Assembly: GCF_030272615.1 (NCBI RefSeq)
Contig: NC_081411.1
Location: forward strand, 42,585,140-42,649,139
DNA: 64,000 bases
Source of the DNA: Cryptomeria japonica
Taxonomy: Eukaryota; Streptophyta; Pinopsida; Cupressales; Cupressaceae
Direction: 5' to 3'
Part shown: positions 11,389 to 20,892 of the stretch, piece by piece
Position numbering within the stretch: the stretch's first letter is position 1
Layout: every line of letters begins with the position of its first letter
Notes under the pieces: generated by a model
Told to the model about the DNA's origin: nothing
What the model saw: the letters and a program-made list of their open reading frames with translations, nothing else
Database searches by the model: none
Position numbers and translations under genes: made by a program

Positions 11389-12396
11389 ATGGAGAGTTTG
11401 AGAAAATAGTTGGAAGGAGCTCTTGAAGATTTTGATGCTGAAAAATTGAAGAGTATCAAACTTGAAGATGATCTAAGGACTGCACATGAATTCATTAAAG
11501 GACTTCAGGAGAACTTGGTTATAGCACAAAATGAGAGAAAAGAACTTCATGAGAAAATGCAAAATCATGATGATGAAAAAGAAACACTTAGAGATATTGC
11601 AGATAAGATGAGACAAGAGAATAGTAACATGAGGAATGAAATGCAAGATCTGACAATGAGGATATGTAAGGATAGTGAAGATAGAAAGAAGAATGAAGAA
11701 TATTTGACTAGGAGACTTAATGATGGAGAAAATCAAAGTCCAAGACTTGGTCATGAAAATTATATGCTGAAGATAGATCTGATTCACATGCAGCATGATA
11801 AGGAGGAGCTTATGAGACAAGTTGGAATTATGGAAAGAGAGTTGATCACTGCAAATGAGTACAAAGACAAATTCAAGAAAAGTTAAGAGAGGATTGATGA
11901 CATGCTTAAGAAACAAAAACCTGATGGAGATACAGTTGGACTTGGTTTTGAAGTTGGAGAAAGTTTTGGTACTGCAAACAATCATGATTAGAACAAACCG
12001 GTAAGGCAACCTAATGCTTATAAATTTAATGGGAAATGTTTCAATTGCAACAAGTTTGGTCATAGAGCAAATCGGTGCAGATTTAGAAATAATCAGAATA
12101 ATCCACCCACCGATCAATGTTCCAAATGTAACAAAGTTGGTCATAATTCAGAAAATTGCAGAATGAATGTGAAATGCAATGTTTGTGGTAGATTTGGGCA
12201 TTTATCTAATCAATGCAGGTCACAAATTGGTGAAGGATATAGAAAGGATATTCAAAGGAACAATGTAACTTGTTATGCATGTAACAAGATTGGACATATT
12301 GCAAAATTCTGTAGAAGCAAGACTATACCGGCGAACAATAAAGGATCTAGTGAGAAAGGAAAAGAAAAGGTAGATGAAGTAAAGCAAGAATTTTAA
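11389..12396 (+). pseudogene. COP-B coiled coil plus four CCHC zinc knuckles (Gag C-terminal half)
   Basis: One frame runs from the ATG at 11389 to 12396, broken by TAG at 11407, TAA at 11884 and TAG at 11989. The first ~165 residues are a charged heptad-like coiled coil. A DDMLKKQKPDGD...GLGFEVGES segment follows, resembling the conserved stretch ahead of zinc knuckles in Gag of some plant Copia lineages. Four knuckles come next: CFNCNKFGHRANRC (12037-12078), CSKCNKVGHNSENC (12118-12159), CNVCGRFGHLSNQC (12175-12216) and CYACNKIGHIAKFC (12271-12312). The N-terminal UBN2 part of a normal Gag is absent. COP-C (48560-50031) has a matching coiled coil and knuckle order, so this piece probably came from that lineage. 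Likely role: RNA binding and particle assembly (inference). Confidence 0.8.
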
Positions 12397-12424
12397 AAAC
12401 CTAGGATTTGAGGATTTGAGGAAA

Positions 12425-13087
12425 ATGTTTAATAAGGTCATTACTGATGAACAAGGAGTGATTAAACCCGAACACAAGATTATGGAAAACTTAGGTTTTG
12501 TGGAAATATTGAATATTCCTGGATTTTTGGAGGAAGTGGTATGCATTGTGCTGATCAGAGTACATGGAGAGTTCATGTGGTTGGAGTCAGTTTGTAAAAT
12601 CACCAAGGAAGCAATTAGAGCAGTTACTGGTTTACCTTCAACTGGTAGTAGGCTTGATAAAACAAATAAAATTCCTAACAAGACTATGACAAGTTTAACC
12701 GAAGCCACATTTGATTACAAATCACTTAGAGTAAATGATATTAAGGATATTAATGTGAGATATGTCAGTATGATACTTGGATACAAAGATTCACATGCTA
12801 ATAGACTGAATTCTATTTCTAGTCTTTGCATTCATAGTGCATATGAGATGGTGAACAATAATGCTAAGATTGATGTTTGTGAATGGCTTAAAGATGAATT
12901 GATTGATAACTTGAAAAAGATTAAGGGAGATAAGAAAGGTACTTTCTGTTTTGGGAACCTTTTAGTATGCTTAATGTTATACTTTACCAAGGAGATACCT
13001 GACATAGGACACAAATATTTTGGTTATGACATTCTGGTAGGCAAACAAATTCAAGAAGCTTTCACCAATATGGTGACTGACAGGTAA
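12425..13087 (+). CDS. Unrecognised helical ORF in COP-B, part 1
   Basis: Uninterrupted frame of about 220 codons; the first ATG is at 12425 and the frame is open slightly upstream. It contains IMENLGFVEILNIPGF, GEFMWLESVCKITKEAIRAVTGLPSTG, a conserved-looking MILGYKDSHANRLNSISSLCIHSAYEM and FGNLLVCLMLYFTKEIP. Composition suggests a soluble, mostly helical protein. I do not recognise a family with confidence; the AVTGLPSTG stretch faintly recalls domains of plant transposon-associated proteins. A +1 shift at about 13083 leads into the next segment, so the ancestral protein was much longer. It occupies the position where pol would be. Confidence 0.55.
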   Translation: MFNKVITDEQGVIKPEHKIMENLGFVEILNIPGFLEEVVCIVLIRVHGEFMWLESVCKITKEAIRAVTGLPSTGSRLDKTNKIPNKTMTSLTEATFDYKSLRVNDIKDINVRYVSMILGYKDSHANRLNSISSLCIHSAYEMVNNNAKIDVCEWLKDELIDNLKKIKGDKKGTFCFGNLLVCLMLYFTKEIPDIGHKYFGYDILVGKQIQEAFTNMVTDR

Positions 13088-14585
13088 TAAGATCATTGCA
13101 GATTACTTTAAATCTTTTCAAACCAAGATGAGAGCTAGAGAAAGATTACCGCAAAGCATTGTTGATAAATATGACAAACAAATCTGCTTTGTCATTAAGA
13201 GAGATGAAACTTGGATGGAAGTAGTAAGCCCTAGAAATATTTGGGTTACTGAGATGGGTTATGAGGTAGATTTACTTGTCCTGGAAACATATGCAAAAGC
13301 TCTACTTGATGCACCAAGAGATCCATGTGAAGAAATATTTGGTAAAGCTGAGACTATTGCAAGCAATGTATCAATGCAAATATAGAGGAAGAAAAGAGAT
13401 AAGCTTATCAGAGATGCCTCCAAGAAAGCCAATGAAATTAAAGAAAATATCATCAATATCAGTGGCATATCATCTAGTGAGTTAAAGGGACTCCAACCAG
13501 AAGCACATGTTTCACCGGTTGTGACATCTTCTAGAACTGACAGTGATAAAGCTACTGAGTTTAAGAGAGTGGAAAGGAAAAGGAAGACCTCGCTGATACC
13601 TTCTTCTTCTCCTAAGAAAACATGAACACAAAGAAAGAAACAACAAGAAGTTAGGGAACTGCAGAATAAGCTTACACCGAAGAAGAAATAGACACCGGTG
13701 ACTCCTACTCTAGATGATTTACTAAATGAAATAACTCAAGAAGGTAATCTTGTAAGTGTAAATAAATGGTATCATTCTTTTAACAATTCTGGCAGAGAAA
13801 CCATTGAAGAAAGTATTATTCTACATTTGGATATTTATAAGAAAGTTTTGATATAAGTGATTGGTGACTTACCTAATGATCTCTACTTGAGATTGGAAGC
13901 TAAAAGGCTATCGGTTATGGAACTTGAAAAGAAATTGAAAGTGGAAGCACTTTTGGCTATACATCTGGTAAACTCTAAGGGAGAGATAGATGAGCTTATA
14001 TCAGAAGAAAACTGGTTAGTATTTATCAGTGGACACCGACAGGTAAGCCTGATGGCTGGGAGAGTCAAAGAGATAGCTGATGATACTGCAGACAGCTGGG
14101 ACATATTCTTTGTTGAAAAGGAAAAATAGGAGGAAAGAAACAGACCAAAAATGGAGAAGACATTCAAGGTATATCAGAAGGATAATGGTAAAGGTAAAGT
14201 TGGTGGTATTCCTACTATAAAGATTAAAGATAATCTTCCACCTCCACCTTTGGATACCCCTTCGGTACACACATATAATCCACAAGATATAGATACTGAA
14301 GATATAACTCTTGATAACACTAACTTGGAGTCTGAAATACTTTTCACAATGAATGTAGATACCCAAGATATAAACATTGTGGTAGATAAGGAACAAGCAA
14401 CTAACAGTGAAAATATTTTTGAGAAACTGGTACACACTATAGACTCTCAGAAAACTGAGAAACTGACACAAGTTGAACAACTGGAGACTAAGAAACCTAC
14501 TGAGGATAAGGGTAATAACACAGAGCAACATGAATCAGAGAAATTGACAGTTGAAGAGGTATTTGTACATACTGATAAACCATAG
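13083..14585 (+). pseudogene. Unrecognised COP-B ORF, part 2 (charged, coiled-coil rich)
   Basis: Continues part 1 in a shifted frame. An ARERLPQSIVDKYDKQICF segment is followed by KRDETWMEVVSPRNIWVTEMGYEVD, then basic Lys/Arg-rich stretches, a short globular-looking stretch (SVNKWYHSFNNSGRETIEESI) and a Glu/Lys/Thr-rich acidic tail near 14250-14580. In-frame stops occur at about 13383, 13623, 13689, 13854, 14127 and 14583. No catalytic motif of protease, integrase, RT or RNase H is visible. Function unknown. Confidence 0.55.
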
Positions 14586-14639
14586 GTACAGGTTCATACA
14601 CAGACAAATCCACCAGAAGTAAATGTAAGTAAAGAGCAA

Positions 14640-15459
14640 CCAATTTTTGGCAATAAGGAGCAAATAATAAAGGTAGTTGGTGAATCTAGCACATCCACAG
14701 GAGAATTCCATAAAGAGGATAATAGATTGCAATGCCTTGGCATTTAAGGATATTGATGACACTCTACCAATTTTGAAGTTGATTTCACCTACATGTAAAA
14801 CATATCACATTAATGATTCTATAGGTAAATTGGACACATTGTCCAAATTTATTGCTGAAAATGTTCTAACTTTGGAAAAGGTGAATGAGGATATCATTAA
14901 GGAAAGAGTTGACAAGAAGAAAAATACATTCTTTGAGAACACAATAAAGAATTGTATTGATCACTTGGAAACACTGTTATTGGTATTTAATTCTACAATT
15001 TAAACCACACACTGTTACTGTACAGGGAAGCATGCAAACCTCACTATTTGACAGAGGACATAAATGAGGAAATAAAAAGGACACAACAGGAAATTGATGG
15101 CATAGCGGACAACATGATAGGTTCATCTGAACTTATCAATTTTTGAGAAAGAAATGGGAGTGCAAGAAGAGAAATTAGAAAACTTGGAAAAACAAAAGGT
15201 GAGAATAAAGTTTAAGGCCTGAGAATTAAAGAATAAACTTGGTCCGAGGTTGGATAGTCTGATAACTCAGAGGGCTGAACTCACTAAGGCAACAATTCCC
15301 GGAGAGCGATCACTGGAGCAGAAAATGCACTATCTCACTGGTATGATCTATCAGACTGAGGCAACTCTATCAGACAACATCAAATTTATGCAGAGTCTAA
15401 ACCTAGTTTTGGCAGACATTTTTCAAATTGTACTCAACCAATTACATACTTTAAGGTAG
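14640..15459 (+). pseudogene. Unrecognised COP-B ORF, part 3 (C-terminal coiled coil)
   Basis: Reading frame shifts again near 14700. One segment to 15003 has LPILKLISPTCKTYHINDSIGKLDTLSKF and a Lys/Glu-rich coil. After several stops it resumes at 15250-15459 (RAELTKATIPGERSLEQKM...). It probably forms the C-terminus of the same ~1000-residue ancestral protein. The stretch 15460-15652 then holds two purine-rich tracts and no ORF. Confidence 0.5.
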
Positions 15460-15637
15460 AAATTTTGTATTCTTTGATTATTTTTGACATCCTTTGTCAT
15501 TGATGTCAAAGGAGGAGTAGTGGAGAGAAAAATACATCTATAGAGGAGATCAGTTGCTTAGGAGGAGCACATCTTTTTGGATTTCAGTTTTGGGATGACA
15601 ATTTTGGATTTTTCTCATGAGTGTTACCATCAATGCC

Positions 15638-15652
15638 AAAGGGGGAGATTTT
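15638..15652 (+). other. COP-B polypurine tract
   Basis: AAAGGGGGAGATTT directly before the right LTR. An imperfect earlier copy, CAAAGGAGGAG, lies near 15507. Confidence 0.75.
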
Positions 15653-16160
15653 TGGCATTCTACACTCATATGAGATTGGTTGATGTTGTCATTGATTGAA
15701 ACCAATTGGTATTGGGTTACACAGGACCACCGGCAATAGGTTATACACTAGCACCGACACCGGCAGGCACTTACACCGACATTCAAATTTCACCGGCAAC
15801 GAAGCATACCGGCACTCAGGTCGACATGGAATGAACTTTTGTTTATTATATTATTATGTAATTATCTTTTGTAATCCAACATGGTATATTTAATGACTCA
15901 TATAAGTATGAGATCTCATAGGTCATTTTGTATGGATAAGAGAGATATAGAGATGGAGATGTAATAGCGAATATTGTAAGAAGGTTATCATATAGTGACA
16001 ACAAGGTTTTTGGTTAAGGTATATATATGAACTTAAATCGGTACTGAACTTGGCATTGGAGATGCTCTTTTGAGTAGTACATTGTATTGGATTTAGTTAT
16101 CCATTTTGTAGTCAGTGAGACTCTTCTGAGCAGTAAGCTCTAGGTTGTTGGCCTTCCTGC
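15653..16160 (+). repeat. COP-B 3' LTR, truncated
   Basis: Matches the first ~505 bp of the left LTR (10519 onward), then stops after CTTCCTGC at 16160, where COP-A RT sequence begins. About 300 bp of LTR are missing. Confidence 0.85.
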
Positions 16161-17422
16161 TGTAAGATTATTTCTTGCCTATGTTGCTTATAAAAACTAC
16201 AAGGTTTATCAGATGGATGTTAAATGTGCATTTTTGAATGGGGATCTTGATGAGGAAGTTTATATTGATCAAATTGATGTTTTTTCACTATCAGATAATA
16301 CTGATATGGTTTGCAGGTTAAGGAAATCTTTATATGGATTGAAACAAGCACCTAGAGCTTGGTATGCAAAGCTAGATAAATATCTTATGAAGCTTGGTTT
16401 TACTAAGGGCAGTGTTGACAATAATTTATATTATAAAATCACTGATGATGATATACTGATTGTTGAAGTATTTGTTGATGACATTATTTTTGGAGATGAA
16501 GATAAATTATGCATAGAATTTTCTAAAAAATATGGAGAAAGAATTTGAGATGTCTATGATTGGTGGGATGAAATTTTTCTTAGGTTTACAAATTACTCAG
16601 ACTAACAAAGGTATTTTTATCTATCAAACTAAATATGCTAAGGAATTATTGAAAAAAATTGGTATGGGAGATTCTAAACCAGTGAGTACACCTATGGTTT
16701 CAAGTGAGAAATTGACAAGAAAAGATGTTTTTGCACCAATAAATCCTACAAGATACAAATCTTTGATTGCAGTCTACTTTATTTGACTCAGACTAGCACT
16801 GGAATTATGAATGTTCTTTATATTATTTCAAGATTTCAAAGTGATCCTAGAGAAAATCATGAGATGGCGGTGAAAAGGATTTTTAGGTACTTGCAAGGTA
16901 CATCAGAATATGGCTTATGGTACCCTAAGAATGATAACTTTACTTTATGTGCATAAACAAATGCTAACTGGGCCGGAGATGTTGATGACCGGAAAAGTAT
17001 TTCCAGTGCAACTTTCTTTCTTGGAAAGAAGCTGGTTTCATGGATCAACAAGAAAGAATCATGTACTTCTTTATCTACTACTGAAGCTGAGTATGTTGTT
17101 GCTGCTACTAACTGTACACAATTTTTATGCATGAAGCAAATGTTGAAGGATATAAAGGTGGATTGTGATACACTAGTAGTTATTCATTGTGATAACTCTG
17201 TTGCTATTAATATATCAAAGAATTTGGTATTTCATTCTAAGACAACACATATGTATCAAGTATAACTTTTTCAAGGAGAAGGTGGAAGCAAATGAAGTTA
17301 AATTGGTTTATGTGAACACTAAAGAATAAATTGCAGATATTTTCACTAAATCTTTATCCAAGGAATCATTTGAGTATCTGAAAAATAGATTGGGGGTTTC
17401 TTCCCCTCCGATAGAGACTTGA
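16161..17422 (+). pseudogene. COP-A reverse transcriptase and RNase H remnant
   Basis: Starts inside the RT core (RLFLAYVAYKNYKVYQMDVKC, then FLNGDLDEEVYIDQ, then KSLYGLKQAPRAWY). The catalytic motif is FVDDIIFG near 16470. A frameshift at about 16535 continues into FFLGLQITQTNKGIFIYQTKYAKELL. After more shifts the RNase H follows (ANWAGDVDDRKS, ATFFLGKKLVSWINKKES, LSTTEAEYVVAAT, HCDNSVAINISKN) and the tail ADIFTKSLSKESFEYL, ending near 17422. Motifs and order (RT then RNase H at the end of pol) are those of Ty1/Copia. The RT N-terminus, integrase and most of the protease were deleted at 16160/16161. Confidence 0.9.
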
Positions 17423-17502
17423 TTGATGCAGTTTGGCATGAGTTCAACATGCATTATCAGAAATACTATTCATTCCAACACTGATGTGGGATGCTACCGC
17501 TC

Positions 17503-17754
17503 AGGGGGAGTAGTCGACTTTGAGATTCAGAGGCTTATGTTTTTGCTTTGATATTTCTGTCAGATTTCTAGCATTGATGTCAAAGGGGGAGAGATAGTGA
17601 TGTGAAAAAGTAAATATCAAAGGGGGAGAGACATTGATTTTCATAGCTATATCCAAGAGATTGTTGAATGTCTTCCATAGGGGGACACTTGTTTAGGATT
17701 TCTTGGTACTTAGATGTTTTTCACATCTAGTCCATCAATGCCAAAGGGGGAGAT
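17503..17754 (+). repeat. Cluster of polypurine-tract-like repeats upstream of COP-A 3' LTR
   Basis: Five GGGGGA-type purine tracts: CAGGGGGAGTAG (17502), AAAGGGGGAGAGATAG, AAAGGGGGAGAGACA, ATAGGGGGACAC and AAAGGGGGAGAT, the last abutting the LTR. Several are preceded by TGATGTCAA or CAATGCC. Only the last is the expected primer; the rest look like duplicated versions. Confidence 0.75.
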
Positions 17755-18974
17755 TGTTGGCCATTTGGTGGAATTGATTATGTGTTGCATTGATGTTTTG
17801 CCATTGTTGTCAACACTAATTATTTGGATGCTTTACTGGCACCCTTCTGGTCCCGGTAGGATGAGTGGTTTCTGGTTAACTTGGAGCCAACATGATCTGG
17901 TTGACTTCAATATAATCTGATGATAGAATTGGCTTGTTCATGATGCTTATACTCATATTTGTTCAATTGGTTTTGTTCTGGTGATTGGATGCTATCCTAC
18001 TTGCTTAGAAGATTGGTTTTTTATTCTGGCGAGGGTTTCACCGATAGAGATTTTGGTAGAGATCTTTGATGAATTGCATAATTGGTGTTGGTGTAGCTTT
18101 TGATGGAGTTTTAGGATGTTGTTGGTGATCTTGTTCGAGACTTGGCATTTGGAAATCATTTCTGAAATGTGTGGACCTATACTTGGTCTAGGTTGATCTA
18201 GGTTATGGACCAATTAATGTAACATGTGGATAGGACCTACTATTGTATTTCTGGGATGTCTTTTGTGTTGGATATTACTTTTTTGGTCTAAGGTAGACAT
18301 GGTTTGTAATTATGTAATTGGTTTATTGTTTGGTGGCCGACTTGATTGTTTATGGTCAAGGGTTTGTATAAATAAGATGTAAGATCTCATTGTAGATCAT
18401 CATCGTTATTGTGAGAGGTCATGGTCAAGGAATGTAATGTGCGACTAATGTAATATCATTCAGGCAGAGGATTTGGTCGATCATTGGAGATTGAATTGGG
18501 TTTATGTAAGAGGATTTAGTTCTCCGGTATTGAGCTTAATTGGAATTGTACTCAAGCATAGGAGATGCTATCTTTTGCAGTTCAACACTTCTTCAGATTG
18601 TAGTATGGATTTTTATGTAGTCAGTGAAACTCCTTTTGTGATGAGTAGTGTGCTCTAGGCTGTTGGGCTTCTTGCAAGTGCAGACCCCTTCATTATTATT
18701 TACATACTTATTGTAGAAGTATTAACTGATTGTGGGTAGGATTACCACCATGGTTTTTCCCTTTACCGAGTTTTCCATGTAAAAATATTGGTGTTATGTG
18801 GATAGCTTTTATTTTGTGATTATTGTTTATGCTTATTTGGTTTATCTGCTATTTTGATATTATTGTTTTGGGTTCCAGTATTAAAGTTTAATTTGCTAAT
18901 TCTTCTGGTAATCTATGACAACTGATTCACCCCACTCCTCTCAGTTGTCTTCCGGTTATCTAAATTGTCTAACA
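17755..18974 (+). repeat. COP-A 3' LTR
   Basis: A 1220 bp copy of 7951-9171 starting TGTTGGCCATTTGG and ending TTGTCTAACA, followed by the target duplication copy ACTTT. Confidence 0.92.
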
Positions 18975-19574
18975 ACTTTAAGTTGTTCAATGAGATCATA
19001 TTCCTTGCTAAGAGTTTGTGATATACAAGGCGCTTGTGGAAGAGTAGGTTGAGAGGGAGGAAGTGAAGTTAGGATAACCAGAGGAGGACTACATTGCCTA
19101 TTGTTTCTTATGTTGTAAGTATGAGCAACTGTATTATAAATCTCTCTAGTGACTTCCTTAGCATAATCATAAGGGCTCTTAGTAGGGTAACTTCCTTGCA
19201 TAGTACTAATAGGTTTCTTAGGAGTGAAAAAAGAATCATTATCATAACCACCTTGAACCACTAAGATAGGATTACATTGAGAACTCTGAGAAGGACAAGC
19301 ACCTTGAACCGTGAAGAGGGGTTTATTAGGTGTTTTATTCACATGTATCAAATTGATTGAAGATGGTTTAGGAATATCAAAGGTTTCCTTAGAGGAAGAA
19401 TGAACAAGATTGTTGGAAGAATTGTTGATAGTCTCTTATTGCACTAAAATGTTATCACAAATAAGATCACTTTTAGGAGATAGGCTAGAAGTAGGCATTG
19501 ACATTTTAGAAGGAAGAGTATTAGTAGGAATGGTCATATCATCCTCTATCATCAAGGGGTCTACATGGGGAATA
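18975..19574 (-). pseudogene. GY1 spacer between Gag and protease
   Basis: On the minus strand, 19574 to 18975 encodes a Ser/Pro/Thr-rich region with two spaced VQG motifs and ends in SKEYDLIEQLK just before COP-A. YDLIEQLK-type sequence precedes the KISIWDL stretch in related plant Gypsy polyproteins; GY-H has it near 63430 (EYDLVEQLGKTPALISILELL). The match across the COP-A insertion confirms that this and 6364-7950 are one ORF. One stop lies near 19437. Confidence 0.75.
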
Positions 19575-20012
19575 TGTTGAAATGTGGCGACTGATCAGAA
19601 AAGTACTGTACACTCAGCATGTATCTTCGCTGGGGTCCGGGGCCGGGCTGGGCCCCGGGCAGGGGTTCGGGGGCGGCAGCCCCTGAGAATTTTTTTTTTT
19701 TTGCCATTTTTTCATTGATGAAAACCGACATTGTAATAAAATCCTAAAAAGGCCGACTTTGTTTGTTGCCCTAAAAACACATGTAATAAGCGGCTGGGAT
19801 GCTTAAGGCATTGTAAGGTTGATGTATTGTTTTTGCTGGATAATAAGAAAGATTGGACGGCTATGTATGGTGGATGTAACCCATTCTGGGTGAACCACGT
19901 TAAATCTCTGTGTTATCTGTGTCCTATTTTATTTCTTTATTTTTGTATTTAAATTTGCATATAATTGTTAGTTCATATTTGCTTCGGATCTGCTTGAAAC
20001 CCTAACAGAATA
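19570..20012 (+). mobile_element. Solo LTR with 5 bp target duplication GAATA, in GY1
   Basis: The LTR proper is 19575-20007 (433 bp), beginning TGTTGAAATG and ending ACCCTAACA, flanked on both sides by GAATA. It contains GTGAACCACGTTAAATCT and TATCTGTGTCC, words familiar from plant Copia LTRs. A very GC-rich block (19631-19685) is followed by a T run. No internal region remains, so it is the product of LTR-LTR recombination. It splits the GY1 coding sequence. Confidence 0.9.
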
Positions 20013-20892
20013 GACTTTCTAGGAGAAGGATCAACACTACTCTCTAAAGTGTCACCTTTGAGAGGGAAATATTTGAAAGAGATGTCAACAATATTACCTT
20101 GAAATAGGGTATCCTTATGAGTAGAACCAAGTTGAGGAGAGGGAGATGCTTTAGCTTTAGAGGGATAATAATTGAGATTCATGGAAGGTGAGAAGCTATC
20201 ATGGGAGTTTTTAATCATGATTTCATCCCCTTTGGCTAGGGTTCTCTCATGGGGTAGAGAATAATCAACACCTTCTTCTAATGGTTCACCCCAAATAGTG
20301 AGGTCATTGAAATGAATGTTATTGCCAATTTTGGGATAAGGGATAACATTGTTTATTAAGACTTCATTCTTAGGAGGGAGAGCATCAATACATGTGTTTA
20401 AATCATCCTTTTGCCCTAAAATGTGTTCAATAGGATCCTTAGGGGAGAGAGAATTAAGGAAATTGATTATAATTCCATCTTCTTTCTCTAAGGCATACTT
20501 ATGCGTAAGACAAACTTTAGGAGAAGGGCAAGCATTTCTCATTAATGTATCATCTATGGTGGGAGTTTTGTTGGAATCAAAAGAGGAAATGTCATTACTA
20601 AGAAAAGTAGGGACAATACTATCTTCTTGCAAAAAATGATCCTCATGATGGGAGAATGGTTTAGGAGGGAGATGAACATATTTCTCCAAAGATGCATGCT
20701 TAGGAAGGATATCTTTAGAAGGGGTTCTCATAACCTCTTTTTGTACTAACATGCCCCCATTGGTAAGAGCAAGTTTAGGAGAAGATAAGTCAATTTCCAT
20801 CAATACCTTTTCACTTAGAGAGGCATCATGTAAAGAAGGTAAAGTAACATTAAGAAAGGTGTTTATGATATCCTCCTCCTCCTTTAAGATAG
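20008..20892 (-). pseudogene. GY1 low-complexity repetitive ORF
   Basis: Minus-strand frame, open from 20892 down to the solo LTR, with the first internal ATG at 20803. The protein is built of loosely repeated modules with Ser-Pro-Lys, an aliphatic stretch, acidic residues and Asn-Ser pairs (for example ACPSPKVCLTHKYALEKED and SLSPKDPIEHILGQKDD). A similar style recurs in the post-protease region near 6500. No enzyme motif is visible. The frame is still open at 20892, where GY2 begins, so the N-terminal part of GY1 has been displaced out of the window. Confidence 0.6.

Larger units (their letters stand above)
10519..16160 (+). mobile_element. COP-B: LTR element with gag-derived and unknown ORFs, no pol
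   Basis: The left LTR (10519-11318) and a truncated right LTR (from 15653) both start TGGCATTCTACACTCATATGAG. A Met-tRNA-type primer site lies at 11321 and a polypurine tract AAAGGGGGAGAT ends at 15652. The 4.3 kb interior encodes a coiled coil with four zinc knuckles followed by a long unrecognised ORF. I find no protease, integrase, RT or RNase H. The right LTR breaks off at 16160 and COP-A RT sequence begins at 16161, so a deletion removed the end of COP-B together with the COP-A protease-integrase section. The target duplication is therefore lost. Confidence 0.85.
7951..18974 (+). mobile_element. COP-A: plus-strand Copia element, inserted in GY1
   Basis: Two LTRs of ~1.22 kb (7951-9171 and 17755-18974) start TGTTGGCCATTTGG and end TTGTCTAACA. 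An initiator-Met-tRNA-type primer site follows the left one, and a GGGGGAGAT polypurine tract precedes the right one. Flanks are GCTTT and ACTTT, a 5 bp target duplication with one mismatch. It interrupts the GY1 protease region, whose reading frame continues on both sides. Gag, the protease start, RT and RNase H remain. The protease-integrase section is missing and COP-B sits in its place. The LTR copies differ at roughly one base in ten by eye, so the insertion is old. Confidence 0.92.
3760..20892 (-). mobile_element. GY1: minus-strand Gypsy-like LTR element, gag-PR type, interrupted and truncated
   Basis: The 3' LTR lies at the left and ends (plus-strand view) in TTTATGACACTACA at 5333, followed by a polypurine tract on the minus strand. 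To the right lie a decayed post-protease region, a protease-like domain and a spacer region. The element is split by COP-A (7951-18974) and a solo LTR (19575-20007). Its 5' part is cut off at 20892, where GY2 starts in an open frame of GY1. Only about 1.7 kb separates the protease from the polypurine tract, so no RT, RNase H or integrase was present in that space. The left LTR end is not resolved; about 3760 is a guess. Confidence 0.75.

Noticed and set aside
11473-12144. 223-codon Leu/Ile/Phe-rich minus-strand frame resembling a membrane protein
   Set aside because: Antisense of the charged coiled coil and zinc knuckles of COP-B; Lys/Glu/Asp codons read backward give hydrophobic codons.
14016-14531. 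171-codon hydrophobic minus-strand frame
   Set aside because: Antisense shadow of the charged COP-B ORF, same reason.
16857-17134. Frames on both strands over the COP-A RNase H
   Set aside because: Out-of-frame readings of the decayed RNase H.
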